Source: Brevundimonas aveniformis DSM 17977 (lineage in GTDB: Bacteria; Pseudomonadota; Alphaproteobacteria; Caulobacterales; Caulobacteraceae). From it: a stretch of DNA of 64,000 nt. The stretch's first letter is position 1, and the number at the start of each line of letters is the position of its first letter. The notes below the pieces were generated by a model that saw nothing but the letters and a program-made list of their open reading frames with translations, was not told where the DNA came from and did no database searches. This document shows positions 55,875-64,000 of the stretch, piece after piece. The DNA is taken from NCBI RefSeq assembly GCF_000428765.1, contig NZ_AUAO01000006.1:53206-117205 (forward strand), in the 5' to 3' direction. Both the position numbers and the translations under genes were made by a program.

Positions 55875-56303
55875 CTAGGCACCGGCGGGACGACCACGCG
55901 CCAGATCCCGCACACGGCGGCGCCAGCCCGCCAGGACCCGTTGACCGCGACCGAGCAACAGCCGCTCGATTCGCAGAAACTGCTGCCAGAAGACCGGCGC
56001 AAACTCGGGCCGCTTACGCATCAGACGACGGAACGGCATGATCCAGTTCGGACGCGCTTGTTGCATTCGGATAAAGCGACGCTTGGCCCGGTACGAATTG
56101 CGCAGGATCAGCATCAGACCGACCACCGAGATCGGCAGACCGAAGGGCCCCGGCAACGGGGCGATCAGAATACCGAGCGCCACCAGAACTGCGCCTGTGA
56201 CCATCGCAACCCAGCGCAGAAGCCGATGCAACAAACCCCCACGCGCCCGGCCCTTTGTCAGGGTCGGCAGGGCGGCGGTCTCAATCGTCATGGCCATCGT
56301 CAT
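55875..56303 (-). CDS. Small PGPGW-type membrane protein
   Basis: About 142 residues from the ATG at 56303; ATGs at 56297 and 56291 and an upstream frame to 56375 make the start uncertain. Two membrane segments meet at LIAPLPGPFGLPISVVGLMLI, which fits the PGPGW transmembrane family. The C-terminal half is highly basic (RAKRRFIRMQQ, RKRPEF, RVLAGWRRRVRDLARG). The function is unknown. The upstream region has a weak TGGA instead of a real ribosome site. Confidence 0.65.
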   Translation of the reverse strand: MTMAMTIETAALPTLTKGRARGGLLHRLLRWVAMVTGAVLVALGILIAPLPGPFGLPISVVGLMLILRNSYRAKRRFIRMQQARPNWIMPFRRLMRKRPEFAPVFWQQFLRIERLLLGRGQRVLAGWRRRVRDLARGRPAGA

Positions 56304-56503
56304 GGCTGGTGTCCAAGGGTCTTGCGGTCTTGTCGGGAAAACGCCCCACGTCGGTAATGGTGCCGCCAACTCCATTTGGGAAACCTTGCGGCCTCCGTAA
56401 AGTAGCAGACCACCGCTTTACAAAGGTTTCATGCGGCGGATTCGCGGCGGAACCGCGCCGGATCAACGGCGACGTGATTAAATCTCGGCAACGCCGGGCC
56501 TCG

Positions 56504-57115
56504 TCAGGCCTTCCAGATCGGCCCCAACTCGGTGCCGAGGTCCTCGAACTCACCGCGCGCCATATTCCAGTAGCCCACCACCTCGGCCTGTTTCGCCGGG
56601 TCCAGAAGTGCAGCACAGGCAACAGCAAAGCTGGCCGGAGCCGAGCCCGGAGCCGTCGCAACGACCCCGTCCGACACAGCGTGCGCCACATCGCGATACT
56701 GATCGCCGCCGGAATACTCCACCGCATTCTCTGAAAGGAACGGCCCCGAATTGGAGGTGTGTGGACGCGCATTCAGAACACCCGCGCGCGCCAGCGGCAG
56801 CGTCCCGGCACAGATCGCCGCCAACGGACGCCCCTCGTCGGCCCGCCGACGCAAGCGCGTTGACAGGGCGTCATCGTGAAAGCGCATCCAGGCATCTGAT
56901 CCGATGATCACGACCAGATCAGCCTCCCCCACATCGGCGGTATCGAAGCCGGTATCCACGTCGATCATGGCGCCGCCCATCGTTTGAACGGTCTTGCCGT
57001 CCGGGCTTGCCGTGCGGATGCGAGCACCGAAGTACTCTTTCAGAATGGGAAGAACCGGCCCGTACTCCCAATCAGCCGCACCGGGTTGCAGCAGGATGAC
57101 AACGGACTTGCTCAT
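56504..57115 (-). CDS. DJ-1/PfpI-family protein
   Basis: 203 residues. The N-terminal strand VVILLQPGAADWEYGPVLPIL and the nucleophile elbow AICAGTLPLARAGVL with Cys102 define the family. The sequence following the Cys (ALNARPHTSNSG) resembles the YdeA/ThiJ-like group often annotated as glutamine amidotransferase-like. Activity is unknown; some members remove glyoxal adducts. The start overlaps the stop of the upstream membrane protein by four bases. Confidence 0.85.
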   Translation of the reverse strand: MSKSVVILLQPGAADWEYGPVLPILKEYFGARIRTASPDGKTVQTMGGAMIDVDTGFDTADVGEADLVVIIGSDAWMRFHDDALSTRLRRRADEGRPLAAICAGTLPLARAGVLNARPHTSNSGPFLSENAVEYSGGDQYRDVAHAVSDGVVATAPGSAPASFAVACAALLDPAKQAEVVGYWNMARGEFEDLGTELGPIWKA

Positions 57116-57876
57116 TCAGGAACTCCTTCAGGACGAACAACACGCCAAAGGCTGGTTGCAAAAGCGGCCAATAGCGGGAACTGGATGAAGGCCAGTACCC
57201 CGGCCCAGATCCAGTCAATCCAGTCGCCTGAATTCGGCAAGAGCAAGGCGCTCAGCGCCAGCAGAATCGACGGCAACAGCACACCCACCAGCCCCACCGC
57301 CGGTTTCACCCCGGAGCCTCGCGTCCAGCCCAAAGCGGCCAGCGATATGACGCGCCGCTCGGCCACGCTCGCCGGCCCGGCAGGCAACAGCCGCGCCGTC
57401 AGTGTCAGCATCAGCAACAGGGCCGCCACCTCAAGAGCCAGAAGCACAAAGGCCTTCCAACCCCCGATGACCGCGGCACTCTGGACCACCATGTTCAGAT
57501 CATCGCCAGCCGCCAGTCCGGTAGCCCCCGCCGTGCCAATCAGCACAAGGCCCAGGATCATCGCGATCAGAGCCAGGAACAGGCTATTCAGCACACTCGC
57601 TCCCAGCACCCGGATCGAATCCAAGCCTAATCCGGCCAAACCAGTCTGGCCCTGCGCCGCGCGGACCAGGCCGGTCCACCCCACCAGCAAGGCTGCCAAC
57701 TGGCCGATCAACAGCGGAATAGCCGCGCCCATAGGCAGAACAGCATCGCCGATGATGTTCGGTACCAGTAGGCCCAACAGCAACAACCCGCAGGCCACTG
57801 GTCCCCCGCGAACCGTCTGAAGGGCCCGCGACGGCACCGTCGCCAACAGCTGCCGGAGCCTCAAGTGTCCGCTCAT
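57112..57876 (-). CDS. YIP1-like multi-span membrane protein
   Basis: About 254 residues with five or six membrane segments. GGGAG lies five bases before the second of two adjacent ATGs (57876), which is preferred; the frame is open to 57939. The hydrophobic pattern fits YIP1-type bacterial membrane proteins, but no motif proves it. It is co-transcribed with the DJ-1-like gene. The divergent trmFO begins 62 bases upstream. Confidence 0.6.
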   Translation of the reverse strand: MSGHLRLRQLLATVPSRALQTVRGGPVACGLLLLGLLVPNIIGDAVLPMGAAIPLLIGQLAALLVGWTGLVRAAQGQTGLAGLGLDSIRVLGASVLNSLFLALIAMILGLVLIGTAGATGLAAGDDLNMVVQSAAVIGGWKAFVLLALEVAALLLMLTLTARLLPAGPASVAERRVISLAALGWTRGSGVKPAVGLVGVLLPSILLALSALLLPNSGDWIDWIWAGVLAFIQFPLLAAFATSLWRVVRPEGVPE

Positions 57877-57937
57877 CATTGCTCCCGACTCAACAAAGGG
57901 GCTCGACCCCGCGCCGAAACCTCCTAAACAGCCGCGC

Positions 57938-59317
57938 ATGACTGTGAAACCCGTTCATGTAATCGGCGGCGGCCTGGCCGGCTCCGAAGCCACTTGGCAG
58001 ATCGCCAACGCCGGCGTCCCCGTTGTCCTGCACGAGATGCGCCGAGCGGGCGTAAAAACGGATGCCCATCACACCGATGGCCTGGCTGAATTGGTCTGTT
58101 CCAACTCTTTCCGTTCGGACGACTGGGAATACAACGCGGTCGGGCTGCTGCACGCCGAGATGCGGCTGCTCGACAGCCTGATCATGGCCTCGGGCGACGC
58201 CCATCAGGTACCGGCAGGCGGTGCCCTGGCGGTCGATCGCGACGGCTTTTCGGATGCCGTGACCGAACGGCTGCTGGCCCATCCCCTCGTCACCGTCGTC
58301 GGCGAGGAGATCGCCGGCCTGCCGCCCGAGGACTGGGACAATGTGATTGTCGCCACCGGCCCCCTCACTTCCCCGGCCCTGGCGGACGCCATCCTCAAGT
58401 TGACGGGCGAGGAAAGCCTCAGCTTCTTTGACGCCATCGCCCCTATCGTCCACGCTGACTCGATCGACTTCGACATCGCCTGGCGCCAGTCGCGCTACGA
58501 CAAGGCCGGCCCGGGCGGCGACGCCGCCGCCTACGTCAACTGTCCTATGGACAAGGCCCAGTATGAGGCCTTCATCGACGCCCTGCTCGACGGCCCCAAA
58601 GCCGAGTTCAAGGATTGGGAGAACGTCCCCTATTTCGACGGCTGCTTGCCGATCGAGGTCATGGCCGAGCGTGGCCGCGAGACGCTGCGCCACGGCCCGA
58701 TGAAGCCGGTCGGCCTGACCAATCCGCGCGATCCGCTGGTCAAGGCCCATGCCATCGTCCAACTGCGCCAGGACAATGCGCTCGGCACCCTGTTCAACAT
58801 GGTCGGCTTCCAGACCAAGCTGAAGCACGGGGCGCAGGCCGAGGTCTTCCGCATGATCCCGGGCCTCCAGGACGCCCAGTTCGCCCGCCTCGGCGGCCTG
58901 CACCGCAATACCTTCCTGAACTCACCCAAGCTGCTGGATCGCCAGCTCCGCCTGAAGGCCATGCCGCGGCTGCGCTTCGCCGGTCAGGTCACGGGCGTCG
59001 AAGGCTACGTCGAAAGCGCCGCCATGGGCCTGCTGATCGGTCGGCTGGCCGCGGCCCAAGCGCTCGGACGCGAGCTGGCCCCGCCGCCGCCGGAAACCGC
59101 CATCGGGGCTCTGGTTGAACACATCACTGGCGGGCACCTGGAGGGCTCCAAATTCCAGCCGATGAACATCAACTATGGCCTGCTGCCCCCTCTGGAGGCC
59201 CCGCGCGTCGACGAACAGGGCCAGCGCATCCCACCCAAGGATCGCGGCCGTGCCAAGAAGCGCCAGCAGAGCATCCGGGCCATGGAGGCGATGCGGGCTT
59301 GGAAGGCGGCCAGCTGA
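57938..59317 (+). CDS. trmFO: TrmFO, folate-dependent tRNA uridine-54 methyltransferase
   Basis: 459 residues. The FAD-binding [18 protein letters not shown] starts the chain, followed by [22 protein letters not shown] and the long family-conserved [32 protein letters not shown]; Cys in GCLPIEV is the conserved active-site position. The enzyme uses methylene-tetrahydrofolate and FADH2 to make ribothymidine 54 in tRNA, replacing TrmA. The C-terminus ([22 protein letters not shown]) is basic. Its stop shares a base with the next ATG. Confidence 0.97.
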   Translation: MTVKPVHVIGGGLAGSEATWQIANAGVPVVLHEMRRAGVKTDAHHTDGLAELVCSNSFRSDDWEYNAVGLLHAEMRLLDSLIMASGDAHQVPAGGALAVDRDGFSDAVTERLLAHPLVTVVGEEIAGLPPEDWDNVIVATGPLTSPALADAILKLTGEESLSFFDAIAPIVHADSIDFDIAWRQSRYDKAGPGGDAAAYVNCPMDKAQYEAFIDALLDGPKAEFKDWENVPYFDGCLPIEVMAERGRETLRHGPMKPVGLTNPRDPLVKAHAIVQLRQDNALGTLFNMVGFQTKLKHGAQAEVFRMIPGLQDAQFARLGGLHRNTFLNSPKLLDRQLRLKAMPRLRFAGQVTGVEGYVESAAMGLLIGRLAAAQALGRELAPPPPETAIGALVEHITGGHLEGSKFQPMNINYGLLPPLEAPRVDEQGQRIPPKDRGRAKKRQQSIRAMEAMRAWKAAS

Positions 59318-59778
59318 TGTCTGGCGACATACGCCCCGCCGACTTTGGCCATCCGTCGGTTCAGGCCTTGCTGGAGCTGCATTTCCAGGCCTTGATCGGG
59401 GCATCGCCGCTGGGCAAGGCCCATGTGCTGGATATGTCGGCCTTGCAGGCCCCGGACATCAGCACCTGGGTCCTCTGGTCGGGCGATACGGCGGTCAGTA
59501 CCGGGGCGCTGCGCCACCTCAGCGATACCCAGGGCGAGATCAAGTCCATGCGTACCCACCCGGACAGCCTGGGCGAGGGGCACGGTGCGGCCATGTTAGA
59601 GCACATTGTCGGCGAGGCGCGCCAACGCGGCTATCGCACCCTCAGCCTGGAGACCGGCACCGGCCCGGCATTCGATCCGGCCTTGCGCCTCTATCGCCGT
59701 CGCGGCTTCGTCTCAGGTCCGGCCTTTGGCTCCTATCAGGCCGGCACCTTCAACCAGTTCTTCCACCTCAGCCTGTAA
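59317..59778 (+). CDS. GNAT-family N-acetyltransferase
   Basis: 153 residues from the ATG that overlaps the trmFO stop; a TTG six codons earlier is open. The acetyl-CoA binding motif is MRTHPDSLGEGHGAAMLEHIVGEARQRGY, followed by LSLETGTGPAFDPALRLYRRRGFV, the usual strand-helix end of GNAT enzymes. The substrate is unknown. Coupling to trmFO suggests co-expression without implying shared function. Confidence 0.88.
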   Translation: MSGDIRPADFGHPSVQALLELHFQALIGASPLGKAHVLDMSALQAPDISTWVLWSGDTAVSTGALRHLSDTQGEIKSMRTHPDSLGEGHGAAMLEHIVGEARQRGYRTLSLETGTGPAFDPALRLYRRRGFVSGPAFGSYQAGTFNQFFHLSL

Positions 59779-59796
59779 GGCGGGACTGACGGCTCC

Positions 59797-60504
59797 CTAG
59801 CCCACCGCCCCGAACAGCCGCCCCACCAGCGCCGTTACCGCCAGCGCCATCAAGCCCCAGAAGGTCACGCGCAGGACCGGCCTCAGCATCGGCGCGCCAC
59901 CGGCCCAGGCCCCCAGCGCGCCCAGGCCCACCAGGCCCAGTACGGTCGCCACGGTGATCGCCGGGCCGACCACGGCCTGCGGGCTGAGCACCGCCACGAT
60001 CAGCGGGATCGCCGCCCCGGCTGAGAACGTCACCGCCGAGGCCCCTGCGGCTTCGATCGGTCGGGCGGCGGCGGCCTCGGTCAGGCCCAGTTCGTCGCGG
60101 GCGTGCGCGCCCAGGGCGTCGTGGGCCGTTAGCGCCTCCGCCACCTGGTCAGCCAGATCTTCGGACAGGCCGCGCTGCACATAGATCTCGCGCAACTCTG
60201 CCAACTCGGCTTCTGGATATTCCGCCAGTTCAAACTTCTCACGGTCGAGCTCGGCGGTTTCGACGTCCTTCTGGCTGCTGACCGAAACATACTCCCCCGC
60301 CGCCATCGACATGGCCCCGGCGACCAGTCCGGCGACACCGGACACCAGGATACTGCCCCGAGACGCCTCCGCCGCCGCCACCCCGACCATCAGGGCCGCC
60401 GTCGAGATCAGCCCGTCATTGGCCCCCAGCACCGCCGCCCGCAGCCAGCCGATGCGCGCGACCATGTGACCCTCATTGTGGCGCTTCCGGTCCTTGTTTC
60501 GCAT
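59797..60504 (-). CDS. VIT1/CCC1-family transporter
   Basis: 235 residues. The N-terminus (RHNEGHMVARIGWLRAAVLGANDGLISTAALMVGVAAA) and VAGAMSMAAGEYVSVSSQKDVETAELDREK are hallmarks of the family, which moves Fe2+ or Mn2+ across membranes in exchange for protons. Acidic residues in the loop after the second helix bind metal. Four or five membrane segments are visible. No regulatory site is evident. Confidence 0.93.
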   Translation of the reverse strand: MRNKDRKRHNEGHMVARIGWLRAAVLGANDGLISTAALMVGVAAAEASRGSILVSGVAGLVAGAMSMAAGEYVSVSSQKDVETAELDREKFELAEYPEAELAELREIYVQRGLSEDLADQVAEALTAHDALGAHARDELGLTEAAAARPIEAAGASAVTFSAGAAIPLIVAVLSPQAVVGPAITVATVLGLVGLGALGAWAGGAPMLRPVLRVTFWGLMALAVTALVGRLFGAVG

Positions 60505-60522
60505 CCGCCCTAACTCCCGTCA

Positions 60523-61344
60523 TCAGCGCCGCCCGGCCTGGCTCTCGCGCAACGCCGCCAAGGCACCTTCGAGAAAGATCACGTCGGCCTCGAGGTTTAT
60601 GCGCGCATTCGACACGCCGGAGAAATGGTAGCGCAGGTCGGTCATCACGGCTGGATCAGACCGCAGGACCCGCGCGGCGGCCTCGAAGCGACCCTGCGGT
60701 AGGTCGAGCTGGCAATCCTGGCGAAACCCGGTGGTCTGCCCTTGCCCGTCACGGACATCGCTGCAGCCGGCCCGGATCTCGCGCTGGACATCGTGCGGGA
60801 TCAGGCCCCGGACACGCCGCCGATAATAGGAATCCCGCAACGGCTCGGACGAGGTTCGCGCCGTGTCATCGGCGAAATAGGCCGACGCCCCATTTTCAAT
60901 CGCCGCCCTCGGCAAGAGCGCCAGGTCGCCCGAGGAAACGATCTCGTCCCAGGTCGCGGTCGTCGGCGGCGCATAGTTGTATTCCGTCGCCCGATAGGCG
61001 CTGATCACGAGCTCACGCGCGTCCGCGTCCGGCTGTTCGAGCAGCGCATAGGCGCGCTCGGCGCTGTCGTAGACATCCCCGTAGTAGCCGACCATTCCCC
61101 GCCGATTGCGCAGGTCGCTCTCCATGTCGGCAATCAGCCGGTCGACATAGACTTCGCCTCGGCGCTTGTCGGCCTGCGCCGCTGCCCAGGTATTGACCTG
61201 CAAACCGAGATAGACCCCGAGCACGACGATCAGCAACTCGATAGCGACGGCGAACCAGTCCTGTCGTCGCAGGTGCTGGGCGAAACGACGCAGGAACGTT
61301 GCCCTCCGCGCCGGCTCAACGTCAGTCTCTACCGGTTCGGTCAT
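60523..61344 (-). CDS. DUF6090-like membrane-anchored protein
   Basis: 273 residues from the ATG at 61344; the frame is open to 61398. A basic leader (RRATFLRRFAQHLRRQDW) precedes one membrane segment with the family-type motif AIELLIVVLGVYLGLQVNTW, then a helical periplasmic domain with two Cys (GCSDVRD, QDCQLDL). The motif is close to DUF6090 and related proteins of unknown role. It lies next to the VIT1 gene on the same strand. Confidence 0.72.
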   Translation of the reverse strand: MTEPVETDVEPARRATFLRRFAQHLRRQDWFAVAIELLIVVLGVYLGLQVNTWAAAQADKRRGEVYVDRLIADMESDLRNRRGMVGYYGDVYDSAERAYALLEQPDADARELVISAYRATEYNYAPPTTATWDEIVSSGDLALLPRAAIENGASAYFADDTARTSSEPLRDSYYRRRVRGLIPHDVQREIRAGCSDVRDGQGQTTGFRQDCQLDLPQGRFEAAARVLRSDPAVMTDLRYHFSGVSNARINLEADVIFLEGALAALRESQAGRR

Positions 61345-61412
61345 GGCCCCTCCGCGTGACGACGCTATCCGGGCCTCTGCACCCCGACAAGTGGTCATGT
61401 TAATCCCCGGCG

Positions 61413-62294
61413 ATGATGCCGTTGCTCGATCCCCGCGCCCATCTGCGCACCCAGGTCACCCGCCTGTTCAACGATGCCTCAAAGGGCGACCGCCCCGTCA
61501 CGCGCCGGGCCGACGCCCTGTTCGCGCCCGACTCGGTCGGCTGGCGAGTGCACGGCGACGTCGTCACCATGCTGATCGGCGGGGTCGATAGCCTGTTGCT
61601 GCAAATGCTGCACCCGGCGGTGCTGGCGGGCGTGTGGGACCATTCTGACTTCCGCAACGATATGATGGCCCGCCTGCGCTCGACGGCCAAGTTCATTGCC
61701 CGCACCACCTACGACCATGCGGACGAGGCCCATGCGATCATCGCCAGAGTCCGCAAGATCCATGATCATGTCTCGGGAACCCTGCCGGACGGCACGCCCT
61801 ACCGGGCGAACGACCCGCATCTGTTGTCCTGGGTCCATGTCGCCGAGGCGGTCAGCTTTCTCGACGCCTGGATCGCCTATGGCGAGCCGACCATGAGCCG
61901 CGCCGATCAGGATCAGTATTTCGGGGAGATGGCGGTCATCGGTCGCCTCGTCGGGGCCGACGACGTGCCTGGAACCCGAGCCGAGGCCGAGGCCCTCATC
62001 GCGCGGTTTCGGCCTGAACTGAAGGTGGACCACCGCACCCGCGAGGTCGCCGGGCTGGTGCTGAACCAGACGGTCGGTCCGCCGACGGCCGTGGTTCCGT
62101 CAAAAATCCTGATGCAGGCTGCGGTCGATCTGTTGCCGGACTGGGCCCGCGAGATGCACGGACTGAAGGCCTCTCGCCTGCGACGTCTGGCTGTCCGCGA
62201 GGGGGCGCTCGCCATGGCCCGCACCTTGCGCTGGGCCTTCGACGGCTCGCCCAACCGGCGGGTGCTCCCGCCGGGTCAGTTCATGGACGTCTAG
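61413..62294 (+). CDS. MpaB-family oxygenase (DUF2236)
   Basis: 293 residues. The DUF2236/MpaB signature includes GGVDSLLLQMLHPAVLAGVWDHSDF and DPHLLSWVHVAEAVSF, with His residues spaced as expected for b-type haem binding in this family. Members include latex-clearing proteins and fungal mycophenolic-acid oxygenases; the bacterial substrate is unknown. Adjacent ATGs at 61413 and 61416 are both possible starts. The 3' end overlaps the convergent Sel1-like gene by four bases. Confidence 0.87.
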   Translation: MMPLLDPRAHLRTQVTRLFNDASKGDRPVTRRADALFAPDSVGWRVHGDVVTMLIGGVDSLLLQMLHPAVLAGVWDHSDFRNDMMARLRSTAKFIARTTYDHADEAHAIIARVRKIHDHVSGTLPDGTPYRANDPHLLSWVHVAEAVSFLDAWIAYGEPTMSRADQDQYFGEMAVIGRLVGADDVPGTRAEAEALIARFRPELKVDHRTREVAGLVLNQTVGPPTAVVPSKILMQAAVDLLPDWAREMHGLKASRLRRLAVREGALAMARTLRWAFDGSPNRRVLPPGQFMDV

Positions 62295-62584
62295 GCCGCC
62301 AGCGTCGAGGTGCCGGCGTCGAGCCAGCGGCGCGCCGCGCGCTGGGCCTCAGCGACATCTTCGCGTTCCATTTCGCCGGCCAGTTCGCGGCGATAGATCT
62401 TCGCCTCTTCCGAACCCTTCATGGCGGCCAGGTTGAAGATCATATGGGCCGAAACCAGGTCCATGGGCGCACCGCCCTGACCGGTCGAATACATCAGCCC
62501 CAGCTTGAACAGGTCGTCACCGGACATTTCCGGCGTCGGCAGCGGCAGGCTTTCAGCCGTTTCCATCTGCGTTTCCATCGTCAT
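62291..62584 (-). CDS. Sel1-repeat-like small protein
   Basis: 97 residues. The stretch LFKLGLMYSTGQGGAPMDLVSAHMIFNLAAMKGSEEAKIYRRELA is one Sel1-like helical repeat (the LGxMYxxGxG...AxxWFxxAAxxG pattern). The N-terminus is Met/Thr/Glu-rich and the C-terminus Ala/Arg-rich. The function is unknown, probably protein binding. The upstream minus-strand region holds GTTAAC near 62650. Confidence 0.78.
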   Translation of the reverse strand: MTMETQMETAESLPLPTPEMSGDDLFKLGLMYSTGQGGAPMDLVSAHMIFNLAAMKGSEEAKIYRRELAGEMEREDVAEAQRAARRWLDAGTSTLAA

Positions 62585-62748
62585 TCCCTCTCAAGGACCG
62601 TTCTGGTCCCTTCCTGATGACGTGATGAAAGCGCCTGTCTGCTGAAGGTAGAGTTAACCGCAAACGCCGATTCGCAGGTTTTTCGCTAAGAAAAAGTGAA
62701 ATCCAATCAGTCTGTTAAGGCGTTGGAGAGACTCTGGAAAGCCCTGAT

Positions 62749-63471
62749 TCACACTTCACGTTGACCGAACAGAACCCGGCGGGCCTGGTCGGCCCCCGCC
62801 CCTGGGGCGGCAAGATTGCCCCGCATCTCCTTGCCGAGCGCCATACCTCTTTGCACCGCCGGACGCGCGCCGACACGCTCGAACCAGTCCTTCAGGTTCG
62901 GCGTCCGGTCGAGGTCTTGTCCCTGATTGCGGTGCGGGACGATCCACGGCCAGATGGCCATGTCCGCTATCGAATAGTCGCCCGCCACATAATCCCGGTC
63001 AGCCAACCGTCGGTCCAGGACGCTGTAAAGCCGCCGGACTTCGTCGGTGTAACGGCGAACTCCATAGGCCAGTGCTCGCTGATCCTTGACCATGGCCGGC
63101 GCGTACTGACGGAAGTGGTGGGTTTGACCGGCCATCGGTCCCAGGCCCCCAACCTGCCAGAACAACCACTCTTCAACCGATGCGCGGACTTGTGCAGCCT
63201 GCGGATAGAACTGGTCGGAGATCCGCCCCAGGTGCTGAAGGATGGCCCCGGACTCGAACACCGACAGCGGCTCACCGTCGGCCCCCGTCGGATCGATGAT
63301 GGCAGGCATCCGACCGTTGGGACTGATCGCCTGGAAGGCCGCAGAAAACTGCTCTCCCTTGCCGATGTTCACCAGCTTGAGTTCATAGGGTAGCCCCATT
63401 TCCTCCAGGGCAATGCTGATCTTCCAGCCGTTGGGGGTCGGCCAATAGTAGAGCTCGATGGGCGGTCGCAT
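62749..63471 (-). CDS. Glutathione S-transferase, Nu/YfcG-like
   Basis: 240 residues from the ATG at 63471, which has AGAGG eight bases upstream; a GTG one codon earlier is in frame. The N-terminal domain starts ELYYWPTPNGWKISIALEEMGLPYEL, with the TPNG motif typical of YfcG/YghU-type GSTs, and the SNAIL-like SPNGRMPAIID with FESGAIL. These enzymes reduce organic disulfides or peroxides using glutathione. It is unrelated in class to the GST at 6.1 kb. Confidence 0.92.
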   Translation of the reverse strand: MRPPIELYYWPTPNGWKISIALEEMGLPYELKLVNIGKGEQFSAAFQAISPNGRMPAIIDPTGADGEPLSVFESGAILQHLGRISDQFYPQAAQVRASVEEWLFWQVGGLGPMAGQTHHFRQYAPAMVKDQRALAYGVRRYTDEVRRLYSVLDRRLADRDYVAGDYSIADMAIWPWIVPHRNQGQDLDRTPNLKDWFERVGARPAVQRGMALGKEMRGNLAAPGAGADQARRVLFGQREV

Positions 63472-63594
63472 CACTTCATCCTCTTTCGCGTTGATCCCGT
63501 CAGGCGGCGTCAGGCCCGGTTCAGACGGGGTTCATGGACCGGAAACCATGTTACCGCCCAAGGGCTGCTCTACGACCTAATGGGAAGGTTGATC

Positions 63595-64000
63595 ATGAAA
63601 AAGACTTTGGTGATGAGTGTCGCCATCCTGACTGCGGCCAGCCCCGTCTTCGCGGCCGGCTCGGTTCAGGCCCGCGACACCTCAAACAGCGCCATCCTGC
63701 GTCTGGCCGACACGGCGATGCAGGAGCAATCCATTCAAGATACCCCCCCGCGCGAGCGGGGCGAACGCGGCGGTCGCCGAGGCGGTCGTGGTGAAGGCCG
63801 AGGCCAACAAGGCGGTGGCCAGCAAGGCGGTGGCCAGCAAGGCGGTGGCCAGCAAGGTGGCGGTCAGCAAGGCGGTGGCCGTCAGGGCGGCGGTCAGCAA
63901 GGCGGTGGTGATCGCGGTGGTCAGCAAGGCGGTGGTGATCGCGGTGGCCAGCAAGGCGGCGGTGATCGCGGCGGGCGTCAGGGCGGCGGTGACCGCGGTG
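63595..64000 (+). CDS. Exported Gly/Gln/Arg-repeat protein, cut by the window edge
   Basis: 135 visible residues. A signal peptide (MKKTLVMSVAILTAASPVFA, cleavage after Ala20) and a short linker lead into a low-complexity region from about residue 60: RGERGGRRGGRGEGRG then repeats of QQGGG and QGGGDRGG to the window edge. The ribosome site is GGGAAGG. Several Caulobacteraceae RcnB-type proteins have an N-terminal RGG/GGQ-rich region of this type, so an RcnB domain beyond the window is possible but unseen. It may instead be a purely low-complexity secreted protein. Confidence 0.8.
   Translation, partial: MKKTLVMSVAILTAASPVFAAGSVQARDTSNSAILRLADTAMQEQSIQDTPPRERGERGGRRGGRGEGRGQQGGGQQGGGQQGGGQQGGGQQGGGRQGGGQQGGGDRGGQQGGGDRGGQQGGGDRGGRQGGGDRG
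63800..64000 (+). repeat. Short tandem repeats encoding QQGGG
   Basis: From about 63800 to the window edge the DNA is built of 15-base units of the form caaggcggtggccag and related 21-base units with gatcgcggtggt. The first three or four units are identical and later ones diverge at third positions. The repeats keep the reading frame of the exported protein and may change in number by slippage. Confidence 0.85.

Noticed and set aside
63800..64000. CRISPR-like tandem repeats
   Set aside because: The units are 15-21 bases, lack spacers, and keep a reading frame; they encode QQGGG.

Overview
The window is dense, GC-rich chromosomal DNA from an alphaproteobacterium. Gene content and protein sequences fit the Caulobacteraceae, most like Brevundimonas: a complete mreB-mreC-mreD-mrdA-rodA cell-shape operon, an Fo ATP synthase operon (atpI-atpB-atpE-b'-b) separate from F1, Mg-type HemB, folate-dependent TrmFO, DUF2336, and dispersed palindromic intergenic repeats. 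This placement is inferred from sequence features; no rRNA gene is present. No phage, insertion sequence, CRISPR array or plasmid module was seen, so this is mainly core genome.

Layout. 1-5.9 kb: elongasome operon on the minus strand, reading mreB to rodA and into a further gene cut by the window edge. 6-12 kb: glutathione transferase, VTT-domain membrane protein, aspartate aminotransferase, a WecA/MraY-type glycosyltransferase, polyprenyl diphosphate synthase divergent from a TrmN6-like methyltransferase. 12-19.5 kb: a minus-strand block with three valine-degradation genes (acyl-CoA dehydrogenase, 3-hydroxyisobutyryl-CoA hydrolase, mmsB) separated by a DUF4386 gene broken by an amber codon, a phospholipase D-family enzyme and a lipoprotein with two tandem methyltransferase-fold domains. 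19.5-28.4 kb: hemB, AHSA1 and VOC proteins, beta-carbonic anhydrase, an exported MetX-like hydrolase, a serine hydrolase, a beta-hydroxyacid dehydrogenase, flavin reductase, motB and the N-end-rule leucyltransferase. 28.3-39.6 kb: fused membrane/spermidine-synthase-like protein, pncC, PQQ glucose dehydrogenase, COQ10-like protein, lipA, sseA, ruvX, gatC-gatA.

40.2-43.8 kb is the most notable region. A class I S-adenosylmethionine riboswitch (S-box) precedes a three-gene operon, metX-metZ-hom, covering the methionine branch from aspartate semialdehyde to homocysteine/cystathionine. The leader repeats both strands of its P1 helix just before the start codon, which suggests a translational on/off switch. 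The Hom here lacks the usual C-terminal ACT domain and has an unassigned N-terminal region of about 105 residues, so pathway control may have moved from feedback inhibition to SAM sensing by RNA.

44-52 kb: ychF, DUF1993, a PA0069-type radical SAM protein, DUF2336 divergent from a membrane hybrid histidine kinase, ygfZ, a TrmH/SpoU RNA methyltransferase, a candidate small RNA with a strong terminator, and tRNA-Asn. 52.5-55.1 kb: the Fo operon, closed by a terminator. 55-64 kb: small membrane proteins, a DJ-1/PfpI protein, trmFO with a GNAT gene, a VIT1/CCC1 transporter, a DUF6090-like protein, an MpaB-family oxygenase, a Sel1-like protein, a second glutathione transferase, and at the right edge the start of an exported protein built from Gln-Gln-Gly-Gly-Gly repeats.

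Starts were moved downstream of the longest reading frame where a Shine-Dalgarno sequence, gene overlap or family alignment favoured it. All family names rest on reading the translated sequences, without database searches.
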